Positions 1 through 12,400 of a DNA stretch of 64,000 bases are shown here, piece after piece. The position numbers and the translations under genes were made by a program. The notes beneath the pieces are model-generated. The model had not been told where the DNA came from. It was given only the letters and a program-made list of their open reading frames with translations, and did not search any database. The stretch's first letter is position 1; every line of letters begins with the position of its first letter. Origin of the DNA: Apus apus (Eukaryota > Chordata > Aves > Apodiformes > Apodidae); the NCBI RefSeq assembly GCF_020740795.1, contig NC_067282.1, positions 132,427,132 to 132,491,131 on the forward strand. The letters are read 5' to 3'.

Positions 1-3000
1 AGTACTCCAAATTTAAACATGCACACTGAGTCTAATATAAATGCCTAGGTGCAATATGCTTTACTTCACACATTCCAATCATTCTCATGGGCCAGCACAG
101 CTGCCTAACTAGAGAAATTAGCTCAAATTTAATTCAAAGATTCATGTGATACATTTTTCCTTGACAAATTCAAAACACATTTTGAGATAAGAAGGTTTAT
201 AAAATCTTCAGCTTTGAAGAGCCTGTTAGTACAACAGCTTTTCATGGCTTTTTTTCCTACCTGCGTTTCAGATAATATTCTAGCCAAATTAGATACATAT
301 CCCTAAATATTAATATCATAGAAACTTTATAAACTTCACAGTTAAACTACTAACAGCATTCACAACTCTTACAATCTCAAAAGATATTCTACTAGTACAG
401 CATTATTCATTCTGAAATGTAGTATTTTATGCATACGTATGAAGTGTGAAATAAACACTGCAAATGCAAAAAATCCATAAAATGTGCACAATGGAAATAC
501 CTTTAGATGGACTTGAAAACATCAAAGCCTGTCAACTCCTTTCCATATTTCCTTGCTGTGTAGTAAGATCCCTTGGAAATGGGATAAAAATTGCTAAAAT
601 TATTATTGTAAAACTAGTAATCTTGTTCAAGTATAAACTGGTAGGCACTACATGCTAAATTTAGCACTGTTTGTCCTTAATTACACAGACACAAGTGTTT
701 CTGCAGTACTTAATAACATGCAAAAGCAAAGAAGCTTCCTATCTAGCCTGTTTTGCCAGAAAGGGGAGGAGGGGAAAAAAGGGGCAGAAATACCAAAGAT
801 ACCCAATTGCAGTTTCAGTTTCTCTACAAGACTACTAAAAAAACCTCAGTTAATTGGATCCTTAGAGAAAGTTTTAAAAAATTAAACAACTTCATACTTT
901 TAGACAGACCAAAATGAAAAGCAAAGACACTACAGGTTGTCTTGCATAACCCTAAACTATATCCAGAATTAAATTTATTTATATTCAATTATTTAACTGC
1001 TTCTGACTTGACAATGATTAAAACTGCACAGCATGGATCTTACTCATGATACCCACACCGCTCACAGGATTTACATTCTACCAGAAACTACATCATAGCT
1101 TGATCTAAATCAAGTGCTAAAAATGTAGTAATTAGATACAGACTAGACTCATGTATTGTTCTCTGGTACAGAGATACTACAAACCAAAGCAGAAGCAGCT
1201 GTTTATGTACTACTTTGGACAAAATACTACTTAGCCAAATTCAAACCAATGTTAAGGTTCACCTACAGATCCTCTGAAATTATATGGCTTGCCCTTTAAT
1301 CTCTTCAAATTTGTATTTAGCAACATAAGTAACAAATTGGGTCCTACCTCAATGAACAGACAAGACATTCATGATAACCAGTATGAACATTTATGTTTCC
1401 CAGTGCAGTGAACAATTAAACCAAGGAAAGCACATTGTGTTCTGCAATACTGCTCAGTCTGCTGGCTTGGAAAGCTGTTCTCTGCTAGCCAATCTGTGAA
1501 CTTGTTTCAAAAATGCCAAGCAGAACAGCACTTTGCTGCAGATAGCTAAGAAAGCAGATTGGGCAGTATCACAGAACAGTAGTTACAGGAGGATCCAATT
1601 AATTCTGTTCAATTATTTTTGCAGGAGATAAAAAAACCAAAAACAACAGCACAGGTTACTATAAGATCAGGAAGCAGTTTTTCCAGTCTAGGAAGTAAGA
1701 GCTGGCATGATTTGTGTCTACACCTGTACTTTCCTTGTAAAAAAATAGTAAGTACTACATTGTAAAAACCCACTTGATTCTTACCACAAGATTAATTGAA
1801 TTTTGGAAATTAAATATTGAGTTGGAATTCAAAATTCTTTATTCAAAACCTAGTGTAACAATAAAGCATAAATAAATTAATTAAAATCTTCTGCTAGGAG
1901 TTTCAAAAATTATTTAGCATTCACTTTTTTGTAAATACAGCTTTACACATTAGTAACATCTAAGTCACTTACACCTGAGTATTTTAGAAGTCAAAAGGCA
2001 AAGACTTTTAGCTCTTTTACTTGAAACTTGCCTGACTTTGAAAAGTATTTCAATTATGTCACGTTCACTCCGCACCAAAATATTTTAAGCAAAAATTAAA
2101 GAAAAAATAACAAGTCTATATTTAAATTTATGAATTCGGGCAAATTTGAAACTTATTTTCTATTCAGGCATGACTTAAAATTAGTAAAAATCAAGAAGTA
2201 TAAGTTTAAATGAATCTTCAATTCCCTTAACTACAAGTAGTTTAAGGTTACAGTCTCTAGGCAATAAGTGTTAAATCTTTCTCAGTTGTATTTCAGCAGC
2301 TCAGGTAGCACAGCTTCAGCTGCTAGGGTGAGCAACACTGTTCCATTTATATACAGAACATTTTCCTGTGTTACATCTTGATCACCTTTGGCATCCATGG
2401 GGTTGCAAAAGCACTTATACAAAGACCTGTAGAGTGAATGATGGATGTAAACAACTCATCTTTATAGATATTATTCACTGTACTGCTCACTTCATGATCT
2501 AGCTTGATTGCTTTATGACAGTATAAATTTGTTCTGCTGGCAAAGATTGGTCTTGCTCCTAAACCCCCAGCCACTATCTTGACCCATCCCTATCCCACAA
2601 ATTCTATTCAGGAAGCCAGGTGCTAAGCTTTATCCAGCTGACAACTACTCTGCCAAAAAAAAAAAAAAAAAAGTTTCTTGCTGGAGCAGAGTACCAACTT
2701 GGGTGACACAACAGACACATAAATAGAACCAATGCAGAGGACATAGCAAGAACAAATAGTTGGCAACAATGGAAGGAACCTGATTTCCCATTTTAGTAGC
2801 AACACAAACTGTCACTGGTTTTGAAGTCAGTGCCTTAGCACTGTAAGTAGAAGTGGCAACAAGCTTCTGAGCTAGTTTAACAAGTTACAAGACGTTATGC
2901 TAACAAAAGGAATAAGCACGTACACATATGACATGATGAAAGATGCTCACCAGAAAGCCTGAAACCCCAAATCACAGGCAAAAAGGTATTTTTACTGCTT

Positions 3001-5390
3001 ATGAGTAAGTGGTAGGCACACAAGAGATTAGATTTTTGCATTTGAGCATATAAATCAAGCTAATGTAATGTCACTGAAACCTCACTGTGCAAATCACACG
3101 ACTCAAAAGTTGGTAAGAGCTTATAATGGAGATAGAGAGGATTAAGTGGTCAAGAAAGGAGTGGCAACACTTCTACGCTAATATTCATTACTCATTTGAA
3201 TTATTAACAACCATAAAATACACTAACACTCCACAGACATTCTGGAACATCTCGCAATAGCTCATGCTCCACATATGCACTAACTGGTATCTACCAGCAA
3301 CATGGCAGGCGGCTCCTCCTACAGCAAGTTGCTGTGTGAAGGAGAATATCACATTACTGTGGGGTTCTTTGGACCAACTCACACGAAGTTCCATATTTCA
3401 CTTTCCCAATTCCAAAACTGGCATGGAATTCCACCTACATTATAGGTAATGATGTCCAAACTCAAAGGGCACATTGCACTCAACACAAAGGGACTCCATG
3501 TATGCTGTACCTGAAAAGAGAACACATGACAGCACTAGAAGTGAGTTGCTGCCTGCCAGTCTGGAGCAGACTCAGCTTCAGCTGAGAAGACTCAGATTTG
3601 GCAATGTGATGAAATACTATTTTAGCATGCAAGAATCACAGGGAATCATACAACAAAAACCATATTAAAAGTAAAAAAACCCAAAACCCAGCGGAAGAGA
3701 GGGAAAACTCATGGCAACAAATGTAACAAAAGCTAGGAATGATGAAAGACAGCAAAAATAACAGAAATAGTTGTAGTGGTAGACCACAAGTGTATTTAAA
3801 GCTCCTTTATTATCCTTACTGTAATGATGTTAGCAACAATGCTATCATTCATAAGATATCAACATTTTAATGTAGTAACAGAGGCAGAAAATATATCTAT
3901 GTTGACAAATAGTGGTATCTGAGTGATATGATTATTAGCCCCCAAATTAGAAATCCAAAGGGCTGAGAAGTGCCAAAAAGTACATTCAGATTAGCTTTTG
4001 TCCAAGAAATTAAAATATCTTTTGGGGGGCTCTAAGTCACAAACATTTAAGAAGCTCTGAATATGGGGAAGTTCCAGAAGGCTAGAGAAACACTGATATC
4101 ACCTAAGCATTTTCAAAGAGACATGGTTGACTACAGACAAGTCAATTAAAATACAGCAAATAAGATGGCAATTGAGCATAACAAGTTGACTATTATTATC
4201 TAGGAAAAAAGAAAAATCAATACAACCAACTGCTTAACAGCATCCTCTTTTTATGAGGTCACCATCCTGAGTGATAATGACTATTTTGAGGAACTAGGTT
4301 GCTGAGATACAAGCTCAGTCTGATACTCCATTTATTGTAAGCTCTCAAATTACAGAGTCAAGAAATATTATGAAGCAGGATGTGTCCACCAAGCTACTGC
4401 TGAGCTATTTACCATTATTATCAGTGACCTCAAAAAAGATTAGGAATCATGACTTATCTACTGCACATCTGATTTAAGAAAAAGCCTGAGGAAACAGTAA
4501 GTAACAGGAAAAACAGTGCTGAGAAACCTATTTGGATTGTTCGTCGAAATGAGCACAAGCTAAAGATGCTAATTTGGAATTCATGTTGGGCTAGACCAAG
4601 ACAAAGTTTAATTTTCCTATCTCATAAAGATGGCCTAATATTCTAAGCATCACATTTGAAGAATTCTGAAATGGAGAGGAATGCTCAGTTGAACGTGCTC
4701 AATGAATCGAAGGATATCAACCACTGCGGGGTAGGCAGCCAGAAGGGTATGTTATCTGACTATGCATCCAAGAGAGTACCCCATTTCAGGCAGCAAGACT
4801 AATCGGCCAACTGGGCAACTAACAAGGTTGTGGTGGACCCTATATCCATTTTTCCCAAATGGGAGGTTTTCTTTGCAGCTATATAAAATGCCAACGGGGA
4901 TTCATTCAAAAAAGTCCTAAGGCTTGTATTTTTTCTGGTAAGACCAAATAATTACAAATGGCTCCTTCCTGGATTTAAACATATTAATCATTCTTTAGCA
5001 TTTATACTGTGTACTATTAGCAAGTCCGTAATCAAATTATTTTAACAGCAAGAGCAGCAGCAACTAAAATCTGTTTAAATGAATGATCACCTCTTTAGAA
5101 GTCTATAGAATGTCAATTCATGATCTGCAGATTAAAAGGTGCCTATTTGTTAAAGCAATCTGTAAAACATGCTCCCTAGGATTTATCCAAAATTACCAGA
5201 AAAGATGATAAGGAAGAAACAGAAGAATAACAAGTTAATTCTAAATTTGCAAATAAGTTTACCTATCCTGCAGACAACATGGTACATCTCATTACAGTAT
5301 CTTAAAAAAAAAAAAGTGAGTCAAATCATTGCATGTATTAAATCAAAATTCTGGTATAATACAACTGCCATCAAATTCCTTGTTAGGTCT
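1..5390. other. Non-coding AT-rich stretch, probable PACSIN2 intron 1
   Basis: No exon with good splice sites and recognisable protein similarity was seen on either strand. In particular, I found no match to the start of the PACSIN2 F-BAR coding sequence. Open frames here are short and their translations look random. The assignment to a PACSIN2 intron rests only on synteny: in human, PACSIN2 lies next to TTLL1 on the same strand and has a large first intron. No repeat family was recognised in this part apart from short A and T runs. Confidence 0.5.
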
Positions 5391-6966
5391 TGTATTGGGT
5401 TTTTCACAGCAAGTGAGGCTACAGAGGTGGCTTCTAGACTTCCCCTATGTCAGCTAAAAGCCAATGCCAATCAGCGCCAAGACAGACCCACTGCTGGCCA
5501 AGGCCACCAGAGAAGGTGGTATCATCTCTGTGATAACATATTTAAGAAAGGGAAAAAACTGCTGCTGTGCGAGAGACAACTCTGCAGGCAAGGTTTGTGA
5601 AGGAAGGGGATGAGGTCCACCAGGTGCTGTAGCAGAGATTCACTTGCAGCTCGATGAGGCAGGCTGACCCCCCCTGCAGCCCGTGGAGGTTAGTGGTGGA
5701 CCACCTGCAGCCTGTGGAGGATCCCACACCGGCGCAGTTTAACACCTGAAGGAGGCTGTAGCCCTGCGAAGAGCCTGCACTGGTGCAGGTTTGCTGGCAG
5801 GGCCCAGGGCCCTGTGGGAGACCCACACTGGAGCAGTCTGTTCCTGAAGCACTGCATTCTGTGTAAAGAACCCACACTGCAGCAGTTTGTGAAGAATTGC
5901 AGCCCGTCAGAAGGCTCACATTGTGGCCCCATTTTGAGTACTGTGTGCAGGCTGGGGCACCATGGTACAAAAAGGATATAAAGCTACTAGAGACTGTCCA
6001 GAGGAGGGCCATGAGGTTGGTGAGGCTTTTAGAAGGGACACCATATGATGGGCAGCTAAAGGCACTCGGTCTTTTTAGCCTGGAGGAGACTGAGGGGAGA
6101 CCTTATCGCAGCTACTGCTTCCTCATTAGGGAAGGAGGAGGAGTAGGTGCTGACCTCTTCTCTATGGTGAGCAAACATAGGACCAAGGGAATGGCAGGAA
6201 GATGTGCAGAGGGAGGTTTAGGTTGGACATTAGGAAGAGATTCTTCACCCAGAGGGTGGTGGAGCACTGGAGTAGGCTCTTCAGGGAAGCAGTAATGGCA
6301 CCAAACCTGACCATATTCAAGAAGCATTTGGACAGTGCCCTAAGGGACATGGTGTGAACTCTGGGATTGTCCTGTTCTGGGGTGAGAGTTGGACTTGGTG
6401 ATCCAGGCTGTCCGAGGAGGTGGTTGAGCCACCATTCCTGGAGACAGCTAAAAAGACAGATGTGGGGACAGGGTTTAATGGCAGAGTTAGAGTAGTGGTT
6501 GGACTTGATGATCTTGAAGGTCTTTTCCAACCAGAGTGACACTGAAGTTTGTGGAGGACTGTCTCCCATGGGAGGGAACCCACACTACAACAGGGGAAGA
6601 TCATGAGGAAGAAGGAGCGGCAGAGACAACGTGGTTAACTGACTGCAACCCTATTCCCTGTCTCCCTGTGCCACTTGGGGAGAAGATAAAAGTAAAATCA
6701 TGAGTGAAGCTGAGCCTGGGAAGAAGGAAGAGGTGGAGGGAAGGTGTTTTAAGATTTGGTTTTATTTCTTATTACCCTACTGTAATTTGATTGGCAATAA
6801 ATTAATTTCCCCTATTCAAGTCTGGTTTGCCTGTGACAGTAGTTGGAGAGTGACTGCTCTCTGTCCTTATCTCAACTCATTAATCTTTTGTTATCTTTTA
6901 TCTCCTCTATCCAGTTGAGGAGGGGAGTGATAATGCTGCTTCAGTGGGCACCTGACATCCAGCCAA
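5391..6966 (+). mobile_element. Solo LTR of an avian endogenous retrovirus (ERVL-like), interrupted by a CR1
   Basis: The element begins with TGTATTGGG and has a TATA-like box in AACATATTTAAGAAAGGG near 5537. It carries the repeated 'cccacactggagcag / cagcccgtgg' modules typical of a common bird LTR. It resumes after an internal CR1 with 'gaagtttgtggaggactgtctccc'. Near its 3' end are GGCAATAAATTAAT (a poly(A) signal near 6798) and the 'gtgggcacctgacatccagcc' terminus. No gag, pol or env sequence adjoins it, so it looks like a solo LTR left by recombination. The final CA and a target-site duplication could not be seen, so the right edge is approximate. The family is recognised from memory of bird repeats; the exact name is uncertain. 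Confidence 0.75.
5922..6541 (+). mobile_element. CR1 LINE fragment nested in the solo LTR
   Basis: The plus strand encodes the C-terminal end of the CR1 ORF2 reverse transcriptase (…EYCVQ… then LLETVQRRAMRLV), followed by CR1 3'UTR text such as 'attaggaagagattcttcacccagagggtggtggagcactgg'. It ends near 'gttggacttgatgatcttgaaggtcttttccaacc'. The element is 5'-truncated and frame-broken. LTR sequence resumes directly after it, which shows that the CR1 inserted into the LTR. The 3'UTR appears composite: one terminus-like segment (ending near 6405) is followed by a second 'gtccgaggaggtggttgagccacc…' segment. Confidence 0.88.
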
Positions 6967-9900
6967 CTTGCTTCATTTATCTTTGCATTTAGGACTCTCT
7001 TTACCTAAAACAGCATGAAAGTTTGCTTTGGGAACTGGTACTATGAATTATGTTATTGTTTGATCGTACTTTATCCATACATGCTGCTTTCTCCTACTTT
7101 CAAAAAAGACAAAAAACTCAGCTCAAAGCAAGAATGATTCCCCTGGGCCAAAAACACCTGCTAGTAAAAAGGAGAATGGCAGTAAAAGATACTAAACTTG
7201 GTGTAAACCAATGGAAACCACTAGTGGCTTAACATAATAGTAGACCAATACGAATAATCAATGAGATGGCAAAACTCCCAGCTGTGGGCATAACAGTTTC
7301 TAATTTAACTGCCCAAGAGAAGATCAGCTAAACACTCAATTTATTTCTCACTGTATTTGAATTACATAAGCCTGACAGCATTTCTTACACGAAGTTCTAA
7401 CACAAAGATTAAAGAAAAGTAGTTTAAAGGAAACAGTTATTCCATTTCAGTTCTCACATGTTAAAGAGTGCTCACATTCTGGAATAGAACCATCACCTCA
7501 ACCCAGCAAGAACTTGGGAATAAATCTTAACCAAGCTGCTCAGTAGCTCCTACAAATTGGGAAAATGGTATGTTGGCCAAATATTAGATTACTTAAGATT
7601 GCTTACCCTAAATAATCTAACAAAACAAAAAGGAATTTTGAAGCTTTTATCTCTGACTATTAAGGGGCAGAGAGAACCTAAAGACTTTCAGAGAAAAATG
7701 CTTTTTAAAATTGTATTCAAGGAAAGTGGAAGTAAGCACACCTACAAGTTGACATTGTATACATGTGGCTCCATTAAATACAAAGAATTGCTTTAATATA
7801 ACTAGACCTGTTTCTTGCAGATTTATCATTTCTTCTGACAAGAAAGCAGCATTGTTCCACTCAGCAGTGATCCAGGTATCTGTCAATTTGCCAAGAATGC
7901 TTCTATTAACAGAGAGGATCAGAGGCACAAGCCAAACTAAAAAGATGTCCTATTTGTCCTATGACTAATAGCAGACCATTTATTGTCATCTGTACTTCAC
8001 ATTACCACTTTCAAGGATGCACTAAGCATATTCACCCCGCACCATTTATTTGACCTATTAAGTCAGAAATATTAAAAACAAACAAACAAAAAAAAAAGCA
8101 ACCCCAAACCACATAAGCTGAAAAGAACAGGGAAGTATGGCTGTGTATCTGCTATTGAGAACAAATAGAATTCTTATTTCAAAATTCACCTACCATTACT
8201 ACGCTAAGTAAGAAGTTCTGTGCAGGTTGATTTTGAAGCCAGAGCCTTTGGCTTAGCTCAGAAAGCAGAGTTTGAGACACTAGGCATGAGAACTCCACTA
8301 GTCCTTTCAGAGCTCAGTCGATATACACCTTTTGTTGTCACAGTCACCAGCTGCCAATGCAATAGTCTGATACTCAGGGGAGATTATTATCACACATAAA
8401 AATCAGATTTACAAGTCCTATTTCTGCTATTCATGAAGAAAGAATATCATATTTATGCAAAAAGGCACTTCACAATGAAGATTACAGAAACACCACAGTC
8501 ATACAGTTTTAATACTAGCAAACAACCCACTACTTTATAATCAAAAGCTAAGAGGTATCAAATACATCACAATTCTGTGATACATCACAACAGGCATGAG
8601 AAGATACCTAAAGCACATACTTCTGAATTCCTCTGAATTCAGTGTCACTTAATACCTGCATGGCACTCATTCTCAAAGCATCTGCTGTACTGCACCTACA
8701 AGTTTATGTCAAAAGATTGCATAAAACCTTGCCTTTTTGGTTTCAGTAAAACTGTTTGAAACAAGTATTCAGTTATATGATTTTATAGGCTGCTCTTGCC
8801 CTCAGCATTTTTGCTGCTATTTGTAGTCTGGTTTGTTATTCACTGCTCTACAGTGTAAGATAAAAGGCAAAGAAGCTTGCTTACAATTTCTGGGCTGTAA
8901 ATGGCTTGGAACTCTTACAGCAGAGTCCTACAGAAGCAAAAAGGGTTACTAACATGCATTGGCCCAAAAACAGATACTGTGACTTACAGGTTTCCAACAC
9001 TGTTAAAATATTTACAACTTGTTGTGTAAGCCAGAACAGTTTTTGAATATTTGCGTATTCTAAAGTTGAACCAAACTACATCACTTAAAGCTTTTAGAGA
9101 CATTTTCTTTTTGCTTCAGAGGTCACTTACTGTGCAGTTACAATATCCCTGCTAGCTTTATCCCTATTTACTAATTAGGGCTGGGTGCCTTCTCAAATAT
9201 TGACACATCCTATCCACCAAGATTCACAGGACTCTACCAATGAACACCAGTTCACAGGGGCTCAAGTGGAATCACTCACTCTTCAAGAAGCACACATCAA
9301 GGCAGATGCTAGACCAAAACCATTAGAGAAATTGTGAACATTCCCTTGCCCCAAGCAAGGTACCTTGCAGGAGAGTCCATAAAGGAATGTCATTCAAGTC
9401 TCATGACAGAATTAACTATGACTGTAGACTGGGAATCAACCCCAGGATACAACAGCTTTTTTACTATTCATTTCAGGTTATTCTTCCAAACACCAGTGAC
9501 TCAACTATCCAGGTAACGTTCATATTAAGTATAACATTTTGTTCAACCACAGACTCAGAATACTTAGCTCAGTTTATCTCAGTATAGTTACATCACTGTT
9601 ATTTCCTGCTTTCTTCCCTTTCACGACCTGAGAACAATTAATCGTTACATTAAGTCCAGCCAAAAATCAGTGACTCGTTGAAAGGAACGTCTTTTCTTTC
9701 AGTTTTCAGGGATTAAACAAATTAAATGCTATGTTACAAAAAAAGTTGTTCACCTCATAGCCTAGTTTTCAATTAAAATATTAAAGACTTCATTCCAGGT
9801 CTCAGGCAATGAATAAGTAATTAAATCTCAGAATTTATTTTAAAAAGCAGAGATCCCAAGAAACAACAAAACACTACTCCAATGTATTAGTTTACATGCA

Positions 9901-12400
9901 TGTTTAAACAAATCCATTTAAAAAAAAAAAAAACCTTCATCCTGCATCTACTGTTCTCCTGGATGATTGTGTAAGAAGATGCAACTTTTTCCATGCACCT
10001 GTTACTCCCACACTGAGAAAACCAGCAAAAGCTCTGTTTTGGCTAGGTTGCAGTACTCCCACAGGCAATTCTTGACTATCAGCACCCCTACGTGTTTTAT
10101 CCTTTGCCATTCCTGTGACAAGAACAGAAGTGTCTTGTCTTGCATTTACAGGCTACCAACTCAAGTTACAGTGACCTTCAGGGTCATACTAACCACAATC
10201 AGGGAAGCACAGAACTGATATAAGGACATCTTTAAGCGAGCAGCTCACTAACAGATGGAAAAGATACCTATATGCTATATAAACAGACCACAAGAAGATA
10301 TAACAGGTTCACAACACTAATTTTCAGACTAACATTCAAGTGTCCCACTAAAACAAAAGAAAGCAGATATCTACCTACTAGGAAAATATATCATCTAAGT
10401 AAATTTGGAAAGGATTACTTACAAACAGTCATAGATCAAAATGTTGCCCAGAATAACACTGCACAGTCAGAAAGACAAGTTATTGTAATGGTATTTCAAA
10501 TACCAAAGGAATAAACAAGAAAAATTAGAAAAATACAATTAAATATACACTGTAAAGTAAAATGAAGTTTTTGTTAGAGATTAATCGTGGAGTTAATAAT
10601 AAACCTATAGCAGTTTAAAAGAAAGTTAAAGAACACTTAAGGACCATCCACAAAGATGCATACAGCTAACACCAAGCCCAGAAATTGTAAATGCCATCTA
10701 ATTTGTCAGCTAAATATTAACTACTCCATCCACTTGCAGAACACCATCTTCAAAATGAGAGAAAACAGTCAGAAAAAAAAATTACAGAACAGTTTTGCCT
10801 ATTAGCCATTAATAAAACTATTTCATTGCTAACTAAATTGTGCTATGTATCCTCCTTTGAACACTGACACTGTTGCTTGATGTGTGGTATGCAGCATAAC
10901 CACCCCCCTAGCAGTTCTTTAATGTTTACTCTAGTATGACACTGCACAACACACAGACCTTGAGCCAAAGAAACTGACTCTAGAACTGTAAACTATGCAC
11001 CATGGGGAGTTTAGAGCACGTGAATGCTGAACAGCCATGCCAAGGCTAACACTACAGAGGACATGGTAGCACCTGAGCTCCTCTCCTGCTTACCATGCCT
11101 AAGCTGTGGCATAGTATGAACAGAGATCTCTAAAGTGATGCTGTATTGTGCTAATTAGACATGCCCCGTGTACCAATAACCTGCTACTGTATAAGCTGAT
11201 TCTGTCATAACTGGCAGAATACAACTCTACTATCTCTGAAGGCAAATTGCAAGTTCAACAAAATATCATTTCAGGCAGGTACACGTATGAAAGAGTGAGC
11301 ACATTAGCCCATGGTGCTAATAACCTTAACAGTTAAAAACACAATTAAGAAGTGTTGCCCATCTGAAAAACAGCTGGAGAACTCTTTTAGTTACCTCTCA
11401 CCTTTAAGCAGAAATGCAAGCCTTCACACCCCAGAAAGTAACGAAGCAAGGTTCTTATACTGGTCTCACCACAGAAAAATGAGAATGATATTTTTTTGTT
11501 GCACTAAAACCAGAAAGAAAACTCAGCTGCTTACATAATGCAGCCTTCACTACAGCTATTGTAATAACGCACTGTTAATGTTTTTACCTTTTCTAAGTAG
11601 TGGAAAGGTCCTGTCTTTAGAGAAGGGCTGAACAAACTCTGGAATTAAATCCACATTAGCAGAAGGGAAAAAAATCCCCCCCTGTAGCAAGAGAAAACAG
11701 TCTTAGGGCAACCTTTCAAGCAGTCTGTTGTGAGGTCGTGCAGTGCAACAGAAGAAAGCAAAAGTGTTCAGCACTCTTTTCCAAAGGCTCATTTTTTATG
11801 ACGCCTGGGTCTCATACAACTGATCAAACTCACTGAAACAGGTATAGGAAATATGAGCAATGGTGTACTTGTTTTAAATCATCCTAAGTAATCTACGGTT
11901 TTAATCAAGAATGGCTACTTAGAAAACTGAACAAACTGCAAGACTACATTTAGTTTTCACGTACTCAGTTTTGCAAAGGTGCAGTTTACCAAGGACAGCA
12001 TGGGTGTCACTTGCACCTTTCTGGCTTCCCTCAGTGCTAGGGCAAAAGGATGAAGCCTCAGAAGGCTGCGTCTATCAGCTTCTGAGTCACTCCAACCAGA
12101 GACAGCCAAGCAGCTGGGCAAGATGGGTACAGCAAGCCAGGCAGTCACTGTAGATACCCAGGCTCTCTCTAACCAGGTAGCCTCGATGCACATAAAGAGA
12201 CTTCTGTCTCTCACACAGGCATTTCACTTGGGGAGACGAGGATACTCTTTCCACAAGCCAAAAAAAGGAAAGCCAAGAGAGCAGAAGGCAATGGCGAGAC
12301 CAAGAAGCTTGACTGAGCTGTGTCGTTAGCGGCACTGAGGAAGCTGTGAGCCGTTTAAGACCTCGCTCTCCCCCGGAGAAACACCTCCTCCCACCAAGTC
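6967..12400. other. Non-coding stretch, probable PACSIN2 intron 1 near the promoter
   Basis: AT-rich DNA without a recognisable exon, RNA gene or mobile element. Short open frames on both strands around 7.5-7.9 kb, 10.0-10.5 kb and 12.0-12.3 kb have translations without family features or convincing splice context. Nothing further is supported. Confidence 0.5.
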
